From NCBI GenBank assembly GCA_000708835.1, contig DF237251.1, positions 1 through 64,000 on the forward strand: a stretch of DNA of 64,000 nt. Direction: 5' to 3'. Of this stretch, positions 52,861 to 64,000 are shown piece by piece (position 1 is the first letter of the stretch; the number at the start of each line of letters is the position of its first letter). The position numbers were made by a program, and so were the translations under genes. The stretch is from Klebsormidium nitens. Lineage: Eukaryota; Streptophyta; Klebsormidiophyceae; Klebsormidiales; Klebsormidiaceae. The notes under the pieces were generated by a model, which was not told the origin of the DNA, did not search any database, and saw only the letters and a list, made by a program, of their open reading frames with translations.

Positions 52861-54092
52861 TGGGAAGAACGCATTGCTGGCGTCCTCCCAACTATTGAGC
52901 GTCGAAACGTGCTTTAATCATTCATGAGCCTGGCAAGTAATCTGTATTTTGTAGTATTAAATGGTCATTGGAGCCTCAACAAGTCAAGAGACTCGAAGCA
53001 ATGCGTCACAACTTGAACAATTGTGATAAGGTCGTTGGGAGCCTCATCGACATTCAAACATCTGATTTGTCATGATCATCATTTGATAGATCCGAGAGTG
53101 TGTAAATGCGCATTTGAATCACTCATAAGAATAGCAATGATTTCCACCGAGCTGCCAAGCTACTTCCAAACTCAACTGCTGAATACTGGCTTGCAGCTAT
53201 ACTTATCAGTGCCATGGCATAGCACGTGTTTCTTTTTTAGAGATTTAAAAGTATGATTGGAAGTGCATGTTTCTAGCTCCTTAAGTTAGAAAGTGGGCTC
53301 CCAGACGATTCGCAGCCATGATTGTTCATGCATCTTAGTAAATGGATGTCGATCAAGATATTGCATGACGCGTAAAGCTCTCATTCGAGTGCAACACAAT
53401 TCTCTCGTGCGCGGCATGGCATGGGACTTATGCAGCGAATCCTTCAATCAAAGATCCATGTATAAGTCACGACTTGTAATGGTTAAGTCGCGGATGCTAT
53501 AGCTAGGCTGTCGTGTGAAGTTGCGTATGGTGTTATGCAAGGGACGCTGTACAGGAATCTAGTTCTTCATCTAGCACACCTTTTGGAAGTTTCCCCCAAA
53601 ATTCTAGCCGTGCGTGATCTAATCCACCAGGAAAGTTTTTCGAGATCGAACTACCAATTTGCCGAACAAATCCGAGCTACTGCATGGCCGTGTGCGGAAT
53701 TGCCAGCTAGCTAGCCAGCGTCGCTAGCGACGATATTTCAGCCCGGGGGGGTGTTGTCTCACTTTCAACGAATCTGTACAAATCAGTGAAGCACGCTTTC
53801 CATAGAGCGTGGTCAAGTTGTCAGAATTATACCTCTCGGTCTAGTTCTGGCCCTTAAAAAGTCTTGCTAAGTTGCTAGATCACTACCTGTGTGCATCGAC
53901 ATATACAGATGCAACGCGGCACGCAGTCTGTACACTAAGCACTGGAAGAATCACTTCTCCTAACATGTACAGGAACAGCAACTAGGATTATGTACAAAGG
54001 AAAAGCCTTACCCCACAAGTCGGCCTGAACCAGTATTTACAGGAATTGTTCAATTGAGGCCTGACCCCCTACTATGTACAGCTTTGGCCATG
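52861..54092. other. Convergent intergenic region; no gene seen
   Basis: It holds the 3' ends of the glutaminyl cyclase gene (+) and the next gene (-). Open frames are short, without family resemblance or splice support. A palindrome-rich stretch (GCTAGCTAGCCAGCGTCGCTAGCG) sits near 53700. Confidence 0.45.
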
Positions 54093-55903
54093 TTACCGAA
54101 ACATCCACTGGCGGTACATCTTTTCCACGATTCCTCCTCCTGACCGGATAGCGTGCCTGAGGCTGTCCAGCTGCGGCGGCACGCCCCACAGCATCGGCAC
54201 GTGCACCGTCATCACCAGCCGCTCGTGCAGGCCCGATGGATTGCCCAGCTCCGCATGGACAACCTGCACCGTTGATCTGGTTCGATTGATTTACAGCACC
54301 CCGAAAGGATGTAGGAATGGGCTTTGAAACCTCAGGAGAGTGGTCGCACCTTACGTGAGGAGCGGACTGAAATGATTGAAAGGACTGCTTATCAAGAAAC
54401 GATCGGGGAGGCAGGAACAGGTGCCGGCAAGCAGCACTGGGAAACATTGAGGCTCCACAGCCAGTTAGGCCTCTATCTGAAGTCCTCTGCTCCTTTGCAA
54501 CTTGACAAAAGGGTTAAATAGCATTCAAAGCCAATTTGGACTTTGGATTAGATGTGAAGGAGACATGCCCTCGGTTGTGCTTGCCTGCCCCCCCTGGTCC
54601 ACCACGCAGTCCTCCACCACGTCACTCAGCATGGCCACCGAGCGGCAGAAACCAAGCACGGTCAGGCGCCGCCCTAGGTCCAGCCCCTGCACACACAGTG
54701 CCGCGCTGCGTAGTAGTCACAGGTCAATAGAGAAACTCGAAAACAGCTCCATACTACAGCCTGTCTTGAACCCCCTACAAACCCGACAATATGCACAGGA
54801 GCCTTTATCCAATATGCATTTCTTGAACAAGGCTGCTTTGAGGATGACATCATCGCTTTGCAAGGGCATACGTGGATGTTCAGCTGCCATCTGACAAGAG
54901 CGCTTGCCAGAAAGGAAGCCCTTAATTGGCAAAGAACCAGGGAAATACAAGTGGCGGCCAACTTTGCTAGATTGAGGCTGGACCTCGGATTTCCAATTGT
55001 TAGAGCAGGAGGGCGCTCACGTTGGTGGCATGAATGTCGAACGTGGCCCCCAGGCACAGCTGCTGGTGGGGGTCCATGTACGACTCCTCCCGAAACGGGC
55101 GCAGCCGGCCGAGCTGCCCGCTCTGCCGCCGCTGCCACGCTTCTGCCCGCCTCGCTGGCACGCGCTCCCCCCCTAGCTGAACCACCCCCTGGGAGGTCAG
55201 CAGGGTGATGATGGGCTCGCGCACCCAGTCTTCACCTGGAGGAAGATGAACGACAATCTGGAAAAAGTTGGACAACAGCTGTGACACTGACAAAACACAG
55301 CGCACTATTACAAATGACACACGTTGACTGGCCAGCCTGAAACACCGGCAGTTGTGGCCAAGCAGGTGGCACGGCGAGGTTGCAGACTTAGAATAGTGTA
55401 TGTTTGACAGGACAGGGTCAGATTTTGGACTTGGCAAACTTGCCAAGCTGCTCAAGCTGCGCACATTTGATTGAAATAATCACCGTCAGGTTCTGTGCTG
55501 CATTGGTCAGCATCTCAGCATCAGATCGCAGAGATTCTCTCCCCGACTGCATGCAGGCCATCTGCTCACCTGGTTCAGACTCCTCCCCTCCGCTACCATT
55601 CTGCTCCCAGGGATAAGGGCCATAGCCGTCTGAAGCCCCAAAGCTGTGACCCCAGCTCGGTTCCCCCTCGTTGTGCAACGCCTGCACCTTCTGCTGATCC
55701 CTTTTCTTTAAGCCCAGCTGCCGTCTGTGTAATCTGCGATGCAACAAACTCCGGCCCGGCGCCGCTGTCCAAGCGGTTTTGTCATGGCGCCGACCAATCC
55801 AGGACCTTACATGGATCCCAGCTGCCTGCTCCTGAGAGCAATGCGAGCTTGCTTGGCAGGGAAGCAAGTTTGAAGGGGTTCTGCCAAGCGTGCTTGTCGC
55901 CAT
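54093..55903 (-). CDS. Conserved green-lineage protein, probably plastid-targeted (309 aa)
   Basis: Function unknown to me; similar to an uncharacterised plant protein (possibly Arabidopsis AT3G15110). Exons: 55903-55484, 55257-55021, 54686-54585, 54263-54093; phases agree. The N-terminus (MATSTLGRTPSNLLPCQASS, then Arg-rich) looks like a plastid transit peptide and decided the start; an in-frame ATG 48 nt upstream (55951) is an alternative. Conserved-looking segments are IVVHLPPGEDWVREP, SYMDPHQQLCLGATFDIHAT, GLDLGRRLTVLGFCRSVAML, SDVVEDCVVDQGGQ and RSGGGIVEKMYRQW. No membrane segment is evident. The intron between exons 3 and 4 can be spliced in frame only with a GC donor (CAG|GCAAGC), a rare but accepted class. 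Read without splicing, the sequence loses the conserved join DQGGQ-VVHAELG. Confidence 0.8.
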
Positions 55904-57674
55904 TCGGGCCTCCTCCCAACGACCTTGCATTCCAATTCGATGGCAGAGCATGCATGACCTTTTTGCCTTACCTGCAACGGCGCGCGTACGTGCGCGGGCC
56001 TCCACTCATGCACTCCGATCGGATCCGTAACTCAAACCCTTTAAACCCTTAGCATGCGAAGTTCGCCCAATGGCCCGGCCGCGGGCACCTAGCTCGCGCG
56101 CGGCGCCAACCGGGCCACACTGTACTCTCGTTCATCTGGTTCATGCACGGTGATCTTTCTTTGCCCCTGACATCAGCGGCTATATCGGGAACGTGGTGTT
56201 CCGACATGGGAGCAATCTTTGATTCACAGCTAATCTACTGGTGACTTGGCGAGGGCAACAGGTCGGAGGCGACCATGATCCCTGGGCCGGGCCTGGGCCG
56301 CGTGGTGACCAATATTCTGGGACGCTGAGTGGAGGTGCGCTTGAGCGCAATAAGCCATCAGAGCCCGGCAAGTTCTTCCCTGACCATCGTTCCCAAGACT
56401 GTCACCAAAACGAAAGTATTTAGATGTTTGAAGGACACATTGACAAACCCGGCAGGAGCCTCATTAATACTATGCTAAGTATTGCAGATTTCTTTCCACT
56501 CCGAAAACGTTATCCCCTCGCTTGGATTTTTCCATATCTTCCCGAGCCGTTGTGTACTTTCTGGTTGTGACGATTTTGGTACCTTTGCTCCTACCTCTGC
56601 TCCTGAAGACGCGTACAATCGTTCAAGGCGACTTTCTGACTGGGAGAGCTGACGTGGAACCCAGTTGAGAGTCCGTTGATGGAGTATCGCGGCTATAGTC
56701 CTAAAGGAGGCCATGTTGCCATGTTTGTGTGCGTTGCTTCGAAGGCAGAGAGTCCATGGTGACTGTTCCAACTGCTTCTTTTCAAAGGAATGGAATATGT
56801 GGCTTGTTACGAACTTATTATGGGCCGTGACAATTGTATGCTATGATACTCGCGATTCAGTTGCGCGAATGCTCACTTCGTCTGCATCAGCCCATCACCA
56901 TGCTGTCCAAAAAAAGCCCAGCATCTATGCGGCTAAGCTTCAAGTGCTCTGCTGTCCTTGTTGCTCGATTGCAAGCCTTGTGGAAGGCAAACACTGCATC
57001 CCCACTGCATCATCTGGTGACCTTATTGCTCATCTTGAAGTCATGAATCACAGTCATAGAAATTGGCCCTCCTGCTTTCTCGCCAGCAGCCTGAGAGGAA
57101 GTCGTTAAAAACCTACCGGTGTCAGAGTTGCACAAGATTAGCAAACACTTACCTTTTTCTTACAGGAGCAGTTCATATCAGATTCATATCAGCCCTCAAA
57201 GCAGACGTCTTTTAATCCTCCTGCTCTTAAGAAAATCAGCAACTGTACTCTGCAGACTCAGCCAACCAGTCACGGGCCTGCACAAGGGGCTGCAGCGGGG
57301 GAAGGGAGGGGCGCTGCTGGTGGCAACGACTTTCAGGGTGAGCGAACTGCAGACTTGATCAGCATCCCAAAATTGCTTAGTGCGTGAACTGGAGGGACTA
57401 CTAGCAATGCTACTCTGAGTGTCAATTGAAAAACGTAGGGCTTCGAAGCGCAGTGAACATGAAACATGCACACATCGCATGAAGTGGCAGACTTAGTCTG
57501 CCAAGCAAAAGCCGATGATCTGGTTCACCTCCAGGCCCAACTAGAGAAACTTCAGTCGCGGTTTGAACCTCTTCTGTTGTACTACGCTTGGCCAATGGCA
57601 CGGTAGTCGGTCTGAGCCAAAGCAACGTTGAAGCGCAACGATCGTTTCAGATTGGTTGAGCTAGTACACCGTCG
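55904..57674. other. Interval with no supported gene
   Basis: It contains the promoter of the minus-strand gene ending its leader near 55904, then about 1.5 kb without recognisable coding sequence. An open frame at 56713-57108 (131 codons) starts with ATG but has no family resemblance and a Cys/Ser/His-biased composition typical of chance frames. Confidence 0.4.
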
Positions 57675-58031
57675 ATGAAAAAATTGATCTGTTCAACTTT
57701 TCCGTCAACTTCAAGTCGTGCAGGTGCAGTTCTCGAATTTGGTACAGCAGCCACAGTCTTTCTTCCCTTGTCTGACCAGCTGCGGGGTCGAATCAGAAGA
57801 TCCGACGGCAGCTCGGATTTGGCGGTGCTCGAATTTGTGGACCCGGATGGTAATGTTCTTCTCAATTCGAAGGAGGTGAAGCTGTATGGGATCGACGGGG
57901 GAGAAGTGACAATTTGCGACGGCCAGCATCTGATCAGCTGGGCTCTGGACTACAAGATCGAGGTGGAAGGTGGGCAATCGTATTGCACCGTTCCTCCTAG
58001 GACATCGTTTGTGAAAGAGGTTCACTTGTGA
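57675..58031 (+). CDS. Hypothetical protein, 118 aa single-exon frame
   Basis: I do not recognise this protein. An ATG-started frame runs through LEFVDPDGNVLLNSKEVKLY, GIDGGEVTICDGQHLISW and ALDYKIEVEGGQSYCTVPPR to a TGA. The alternation of hydrophobic and charged residues with Gly/Asp turns suggests a small beta-rich domain rather than random translation. It may be the last exon of a larger gene whose other exons I could not find upstream. No signal peptide or membrane segment is visible. Confidence 0.3.
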   Translation: MKKLICSTFPSTSSRAGAVLEFGTAATVFLPLSDQLRGRIRRSDGSSDLAVLEFVDPDGNVLLNSKEVKLYGIDGGEVTICDGQHLISWALDYKIEVEGGQSYCTVPPRTSFVKEVHL

Positions 58032-59312
58032 GCGAACATGTCGGGAGGCACTGGTTTGGATCGGGTTGGGAGTGTTCAAGGGTGCGTGGCAGTGAATCTG
58101 TCATCGAAATATTGGGAACTTACGCAGCTGTGATCAAGACATGCTGCAAACTTGGTGTCCTAGCCTTCTGCATCAAGCGGTTGAGACTTGTCGATCACCA
58201 TGATCCAAGTCAAACGCTTTCACCAGATTTCAGTGTCAGTTCGAAAAGCATGAGTGGTGGTTCTATACACGTCAATTTAGCATGACAATCATGGATGCAA
58301 GGCCGTACTAGTTTGAAAGAGACGTGAGCTCTTAACTACACGTCCATCGATGATCGACCTTGCAGCTTCGCAGTCGGGCCAGCAAATATACAACCGCCGG
58401 GGCGGGGACTCAGGGCATTAGGTATTGACTAGACAGGCATCAACATTTCTACAATCAAATGCCCCGTTCATGAACCATAAGATTAAGGCTACTTAGGGCG
58501 CGCGTCGACCGAAAAGCTTTCCAGATCTTTTATAGCCAATCGGATGGCTTTTCAGATCCACGTGGTAGCCTAAGGTACATTCGAACATGTGTACCATAGA
58601 AGGAATACGGCTTGGAAAGTACCGTACCTCCTACTTGTCGGTACTACAAAGGCAACACTGGAAGCAAGTAGGTTTTTGCGGACGGTCGACGCGCAACCTT
58701 AAGTAGAATAAGCGTATTAGTAAGTAACGGGGGTACGACGTTGTTATCACCATGGCTCTTTCCTTAGCCCCCGTCCTAGCTCATGCAGCGCGAAACTCTC
58801 TAGGGCATGAAAAGACCGCCCTCCTGCGCACCGTAGCCGAGTAGCGGCACACATCTCTGAATGGTGTACCGCGCTGACGGTGCCTATTCTCTGGTACCAA
58901 TAATTGCCCTCCCATGCTGCGCGCCGCCCCTAGAAGTCGGCGTATGTGCATAGCAGATTGTCGCCAAACGGCATCAATGATCAAGGGATCCTCTTGCATG
59001 ATACCTCGTGAAATACTGAAGTGCCAGCACTCGACTCAACAAGCTCCATAATAGCCGGCCAATGCCGCGGCGATGCATGTAGAAGTGGCCCCAACAGTCT
59101 CAGCCAGGACGTGAAACCATGTTACAAAAGCGTAGCGGCTTCGCTGAATCAACGAAAATCCAACGGTGTCTCTGACATGAGGCAGGGCAGACTCCTTCAT
59201 GTCCCCCCGTCCGAGACGCACTGTGGCCCACTTCGTATCCTACTGCCCAATGCCCCGTGGCGGGCAGTCTGCCTATTGTACAGGGGCTCAATCCCCGCCC
59301 TACTCACTAACC
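58032..59312. other. Interval with no supported gene; TACCG/GTAC-rich island
   Basis: No coding sequence is supported. From about 58560 to 58900 TACCG, CGGTA and GGTACC words recur, as in the islands at 20.7-21.1 and 33.1-34.4 kb. The 3' UTR of the minus-strand gene ending at 59313 lies at the right end. Confidence 0.4.
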
Positions 59313-62300
59313 CTAGTCGTCTCCACCGAACCTTCTGCTGTTCGCCACTGACTGCAGCCGTTCTTGGGCCGCCCGTAGCAGTAGTTGCGCCCGCTCCAGG
59401 GCCTGCCTGCCCCTTGCCTCATTATCATCCTCGTCATCATCGCCGGATGAGTCGTCCTCGTCGTCGTCATCATCCTCGTCGCTGTCGTCATCCTCGTCCA
59501 GGTCATCGTCATCATCGTCGTCGTCATCATCGTTGTCGTCATCATCTTCCGCGTCACTCTCCTCGTCGGTGCTGCCCACCTCCGAGCCCACGTTCTCATC
59601 CGAGTCCTCGCTGGCATCGTCACTCTCGTCGCTCCCGCTATCGCTGCACACGAAGGCGGATAGCGTGTCACACTTGCTAGGTACAGCAGATTCCTACGTC
59701 CTGCACGAGTTCCTTCAAGCTGACTCTAACCAGAATGAAGTTGTGAGGGGAAGACGTCGGTCAATGTTCACAGCCAGGTATGAAGCAGAGCCACACAGGA
59801 CGCGGGCCCCTCTTTGAGGTTCATCCGCCACCAAGCAATTTTGCACAAAGCTCCGGGTTGGTCAACCCAAACCGGCCTCCAATTGAGCCTTACCACAAAG
59901 ACCTTACTAGCCAAGCTGCGCCACCAGATTCTGGCTTCTTAGGACGACGAATACTAGTCAAATACGAAATGTTATGCTCAACGCAAATGCGCCGCAGACG
60001 TCACAGCGTCAATAACAACTCAATGCGCAACGGCTGACAAATGCACGGGTTCGTGCAGCGCAACCGGAATGGCCCTGACCTGACGTCCGGGAAGTCGGCG
60101 GTGAGCCAGCAGCCGGGCCGCTGCTGGGGGAGGCGCGCCACCGCATCCGCGACGCGGCCGCTCTTGTGACGGGCGAACCACTCCCCCGAGGCCAACCCGT
60201 CTGCACGCATTGACAGACCATCAGCAGACCGTCACGCGGCAAGAACTGAGTAATCGACCTAGGTTATCACAAAGAAGAGACGGAGGCGTCTGGAGCTACG
60301 AGAGCTAAGCAAGTCCAATTGCGGATTGAAGAGCGGGCGGAATCCCGAGTGTCGCCAAGTCCCGCAAATCATGGGGCGAGCGAGAGGGCCGGCGGCGGCT
60401 CACTTTTACTGGAGACATCGAGCGAGCGCAGCGACTTGCACTCGTCCGACAGCAGGGCCTGCAGGAACGCCTCCACGCAGTCCTGCACGCACACAAATTG
60501 TGAGCCGAAGCAACACAGATCCAGGCCAACGACTAACCTCAGATTGACCACGAAATGACTTTTGCAATGTCATCCCTTGTTTCGAAACCGTTCCCACGCT
60601 CAGTACTCGCATTTCTTGCGGGTAGATTCCATGAAAGCTTCCAGACACAGCGGAAGCCGGCCCGACTGCCAAATCGCCAGCTAGCGTTCATAAAGAAAGG
60701 ACGTGGTCATTTGTACTCCAGAAGCATCGATCCCTTTACCCTGATCTTCTCCAGGGCCCTTTCCTCGTCAAGTTTCGGTCATGCTTTCCAAGAAGGGCCC
60801 GCCAAAGTATGGAAAGCATGGAAAAGGCAAGCCTGGGAAGAGAAGTCCTGACAACGAAGTGCCGAATCAGCATGCAAGGCAGGGCCTCAACAAGGGTAGC
60901 GTGACTCGTCACCTCTCTCAGCCGCATGCAGTCGCGCAGCAGGAGATGCTCGAGGCGGCAGTCACGCAGCGCGGCCAGGTCCCTACAACAGTCAGCAGGC
61001 AGTACGTAAGCAGCGGAACGCATTCTAAGCAGACAAAGCGGCTTGAGATACACACAACATGTCGCAAGTCGAGTCTCATTACACAGACGGGGCCAGTGCG
61101 CACACGAAGAGCTTTCGCACAAGAGAAGGCTGGCGGGGAGAGCTTGCGAGGGCGGAGCGGCGTACTTGAGGAACGAGCCGTTGAGGTACTGCGCGCCGCA
61201 CAGGTCCACGTACTGCAGGGGCAGCTTCTGCGGGCGGGCAGGGAAGGGGGCGTGAGCACACGCGACTGAACAAGCGAGGCTCGGACGCCAAACCAGGAAC
61301 CGAGTCGTTGTGCGGCAATGAACTAAGAAGTGGGAAAGGTTTGAGCGCCGGGAGCATTGAGAGTCCTCATCGTCCTTGACCCTCCAGCGTCGGTACGACT
61401 GAACGTAGAATGCCTGGTACAATTCCAGGTAGTGACTGTATAGAATGTTACAGGGGGAGTGCGAGGTGGTACCTTGAGGAAGATGGCGACCTTCCTGTCC
61501 TGCACGATGCAGCTGCGCAGCGTGAGGGACGCCAGACTGGGGCAGCGCGCAGCCACACGCTCGCACAGCGTGCTGCGCAGCGTCGATCGGCGGGCTGCGA
61601 GAAGGAGACGACGCAATGTTCACCGAGAGATACTTACGCAGATTCTCATCAAGTTTTGTACGGAGTGCTGATGGAAAGCTGTACATATGAGGTATGGACT
61701 CGTGAGCGACATTCGGCCCTGGACGTCACTTCTAGTCCGGCCTTTCTTTGTCAAAGCAAACGGCAGAATAACGTCTTATTGATGTCTCCGTACGTCATTT
61801 AAGCACACGACAGGTCTTCGGAGGACGGCCATTCGAAGATCGTTGGTCTTCTATTGTGGCCCTTCGAAACAGGAAGCTGAAACTGGCAGCGACCGACAGC
61901 GAGCAGTTGTGTCGGCAGCGTGTGGCCCGCAGGGCGGCTGACCTGGGTCCTGGTCCCAGACGTCGAAGAGGCTGGTGCGCTTGCGCGGCTGGCAGCAGAA
62001 GCGGACGAGCAAGGGGCAGTGCTCCGCCACCGCCTCCAGCATGCACGCGGGGGCCACCTGGCTGCACCATAGCGATCCTGTCGTTCGTGAGAAGCCTTGC
62101 AATGTGCGACTGATAGGATTCTTACACTTGAAAGCTTACGTTTGGGAATTCGGCCCGAGACGCATCAGCCAGACCTCAGGCTGACCTCAGGCTGTAAGGA
62201 ATCTCGACCAGGTTGCACGGAACCTGAGGCCCTCGCGTCGGGCACGTTGCGACCCGACCCGACATTTGCCCGAGACCCCGACCGCATTCGGCACCTCCGG

Positions 62301-63619
62301 CAGCTGCTAAGATTGGGCAGCCTGATTGATAGGGCATTTGCCGGAGCCTGATCGGGCTCGGGCCGAATCGGGCGGACCCTGTTCACGCTCCTAGGGTCTA
62401 TACACACAGAGCGGGTGAACTTTTGGTGAATTCGCCGAGAACCGAAGGTGCTGTTTTGCGAAAGTTTACTTTGACACTCCGGGGGGTAGCTTCCGCAAGT
62501 AAAGGTAGTCCCACGCGACGGTCCAAAAAAATTACCATCGTCACCAGGCTTTTCTTGGGGTAGCAATTCGGAACACCGCGGTGAAAAAACTGACGTCAGG
62601 CCGTACTTGCCGGCGAATTGAAAAGTTCACCTGAGTTCACCCGCGGTGTTTTCTTGGCGACAAGAGCACCGCAACCCCTGCAGTACCGTCGCTCAAAACC
62701 AAGTTCACCCGCTCTGTGTGTAAAGACCCCTAGTGTAACAACCCGATGAATTTCACGGAGATCTTGTCAGCAATTCGGGTTCCTCCTGCTAAGAGGCCTT
62801 GAACTGGGCAGGGCGAACGAGGAACGATCCAACGAAAGTATAACAAGCTGGAGTATGACAACGACTGAACCTCAAACTTGCGCGACCATTAGCATCCACG
62901 CCCAAGGCATAAACCAAGCCATCGGAGGCGCACATGGGCTTGTCTGTGAACACGTGTGCCCTTCCACAGAGGCCGAGCCTGAATAGAAGAAGGTCGTTTT
63001 GAAACCGAGCGGTGTGCGAATGTTGCTCACAGGCCAATGACCTCGAGGTCGTGCAGGCGGGGGCACGACGCGAGCGCGGCCGTAACGGCACGCCCGTCAA
63101 GTTCCACTACGTTGTACAGGTGCAGGGCGTGCAGGTTGGCACTGCACCGCAAGCGCAGGGATAAAGTGTCAAACTCGACACAACTGCAGCGCAACACATG
63201 ACGGTGGAGCCGGCAAGGGGGATCAGACCAAATGCGCAAGTGGGGAGAATGATCCTGGGCTTGCTGTCCACTTCTGACAAAGAACTTCAACAAACGGCAG
63301 CTTAATGCAAAGGCACGTGAGTTGTTCGAGTAGACAGATGCACCCGTGTGCTCACCCCGCTGCACTCTGCGCTGGGCTGAGCACGTGCAAGGAGTGCCTG
63401 CCGAGCGGGCAGAGGCGGCCCTTCTCCTTGCCCTGCATCAGCCGCGACAGCGGCAGAGTCTTGTCGGTGTACTCGGGCACCCACGCCGGCCGCACGAGGG
63501 GGCTGCTGCTGCCGGGACTGGCGGAGGTGGCTAGCGAAGAGCGTCGGCGGGCTGTGCGGGACGAGGGGGAGTGCGCGGCAGGCAAGGGGGGCTTGGGAAG
63601 GACCCCCAGCTTGAGAACC
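59313..63619 (-). CDS. Leucine-rich-repeat protein with acidic C-terminal tail (5' end outside window)
   Basis: Partial gene: the last nine exons are visible (63619-63356, 63141-63031, 62061-61943, 61594-61473, 61227-61166, 60982-60913, 60482-60410, 60200-60080, 59643-59313), all phase-consistent, about 424 aa. Leucine-rich repeats of the cysteine-containing type recur: NLHALHLYNV, CPRLHDLEVIGL, CPSLASLTLRSC, LPLQYVDLCGA, CRLEHLLLRDC and SLRSLDVSN. This repeat type is common in F-box/LRR adaptors of SCF ligases, but the F-box, if any, would lie before this window, so the class is inferred. Exon 63356-63619 codes for a Ser/Pro-rich linker. The tail is about 80 residues of Asp/Glu/Ser, including a run of ten Asp, then a short amphipathic helix (ALERAQLLLRAAQERLQSV) and FGGDD. 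An LRR domain with acidic tail also recalls RanGAP and ANP32 proteins, whose repeats are of other types. Confidence 0.8.
62116..62744. mobile_element. Inverted-repeat element, copy A (about 290 bp, split by a second element)
   Basis: Its right end TAGTGTAACAACCC (62731-62744) is the exact reverse complement of the left end of copy B at 63787-63800. Its own left end at 62116-62129 (GGATTCTTACACTT) is a diverged version. The body from 62151 (CGGCCCGAGAC, then CATCAGCCAGACCTC) matches copy B at 63821 onward over about 180 bp. Without the inserted 336-bp element it is about 290 bp. It is non-coding and lies in the intron 62062-63030 of the LRR gene. Confidence 0.8.
62394..62729. mobile_element. 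336-bp MITE with 29-bp terminal inverted repeats and CTA target duplication
   Basis: The termini 62394-62422 (starting GGGTCTATACACACAG) and 62701-62729 are inverted with one mismatch in 29 bp. They are flanked by CTA on both sides (62391-62393 and 62730-62732). Terminal GGG and a 3-bp duplication fit the PIF/Harbinger-related (Tourist-like) class; this class assignment is inference. No transposase is encoded. It is inserted inside copy A of another element. Confidence 0.88.
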
Positions 63620-63786
63620 CTGCGCACACGAAACACACAGGAGATGAACATCATTGATGAGCACGGAGATCGATTTCAAGACAAAACCGGTTAGTGCGAG
63701 GTTTCTGCCTGATTCCTTTGTCCAATTCAAATAAGGCCCTGGGAGAAGTGGTACAACCACGGAGGCGCTGGCAAGTTGCCCTCATA

Positions 63787-64000
63787 GGGTTGTTACACTA
63801 AGGAAATCGCGATTGGAAAACGGCCCGAGACCCATCAGCCAGACCTCCGGCTGACCTCAGCCTGTAAGAAATTTTGATCGGGTTGCCCACAACTCGATGC
63901 CCCTCGGGTCGGGCACATTACGACTCGACCCGATATTTGCCCGCGCCCCCGACCAAAAACGGGGCCTCCGGCAGCTGCCAAATTCGGGCAATGTAAGCAA
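63787..64000. mobile_element. Inverted-repeat element, copy B (runs off the window)
   Basis: It begins GGGTTGTTACACTA and continues with CGGCCCGAGACCCATCAG at 63821, matching copy A with roughly 15-20 percent differences by eye. By the size of copy A it should end near 64075, beyond the window. Confidence 0.78.

Noticed and set aside
56713-57108. 131-codon open frame starting with ATG
   Set aside because: No family resemblance, biased toward Cys/Ser/His, no splice partners and no similarity to neighbours; likely a chance frame.
59021-59680. 219-codon plus-strand frame rich in His/Arg/Pro
   Set aside because: Antisense of the acidic GAC/GAT tail of the LRR gene; the minus-strand exon has splice and phase support.
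60736-61686. 316-codon minus-strand open frame in the LRR gene
   Set aside because: It crosses several well-supported exon/intron borders in the wrong frame; phase-matched exons give recognisable leucine-rich repeats instead.

Overview
The window is nuclear DNA from a green-lineage eukaryote, most likely a streptophyte alga (a Klebsormidium-like genome would fit) or another early-diverging member of the plant line. The reasons are intron-rich genes with GT-AG junctions, a roughly balanced base composition, and several genes known mainly from plants: a plant-type CUL1, the plastid nucleoid protein pTAC16, a plastid DnaJ-ferredoxin protein, plant-type glutaminyl cyclase, a SNI1-like protein and a large plant-conserved C2-like protein. 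The species call is inference. Every gene below was built by hand from reading frames, splice consensus and phase matching; no transcript or database evidence was available.

Layout. 0.7-7.0 kb (+): CUL1, 14 exons. 8.4-13.8 kb (-): a CDCA7-type zinc-finger plus DDT-like nuclear protein, convergent with CUL1. 14.6-19.8 kb (+): a SNI1-like protein that shares an 828 bp divergent promoter with the zinc-finger gene. 21.8-32.4 kb (+): a 1345-residue C2-like/helical protein in 17 exons. 32.4-39.8 kb: a gene-poor island with two adjacent inverted-repeat elements, stem-loop clusters and a decayed copy of exons 15-17 of the preceding gene. 39.9-45.0 kb (+): pTAC16-like protein with an unusual repetitive C-terminus. 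47.0-48.8 kb (-) and 49.2-52.9 kb (+): DnaJ-ferredoxin and glutaminyl cyclase, head to head across 413 bp that hold two telo-box motifs. 54.1-55.9 kb (-): a plastid-targeted conserved protein with a GC-AG intron. 56-59.3 kb: mostly empty. 59.3-63.6 kb (-): the 3' part of a leucine-rich-repeat gene with a very acidic tail; its 5' end lies outside the window, and its introns and upstream flank carry small inverted-repeat transposons, one nested in another.

There is no operon logic. Functional links are weak: CUL1 and a possible F-box/LRR protein could both serve SCF ubiquitin ligases; the zinc-finger and SNI1-like genes both belong to chromatin/genome-maintenance families and share a promoter; pTAC16, the DnaJ-ferredoxin protein and the 54-kb gene are probably plastid proteins. 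I saw no CRISPR, rRNA, tRNA, prophage or plasmid features. The most unusual material is repetitive: stem-loops with a constant TTTCA centre, nested MITEs, and a partial gene duplication in decay.
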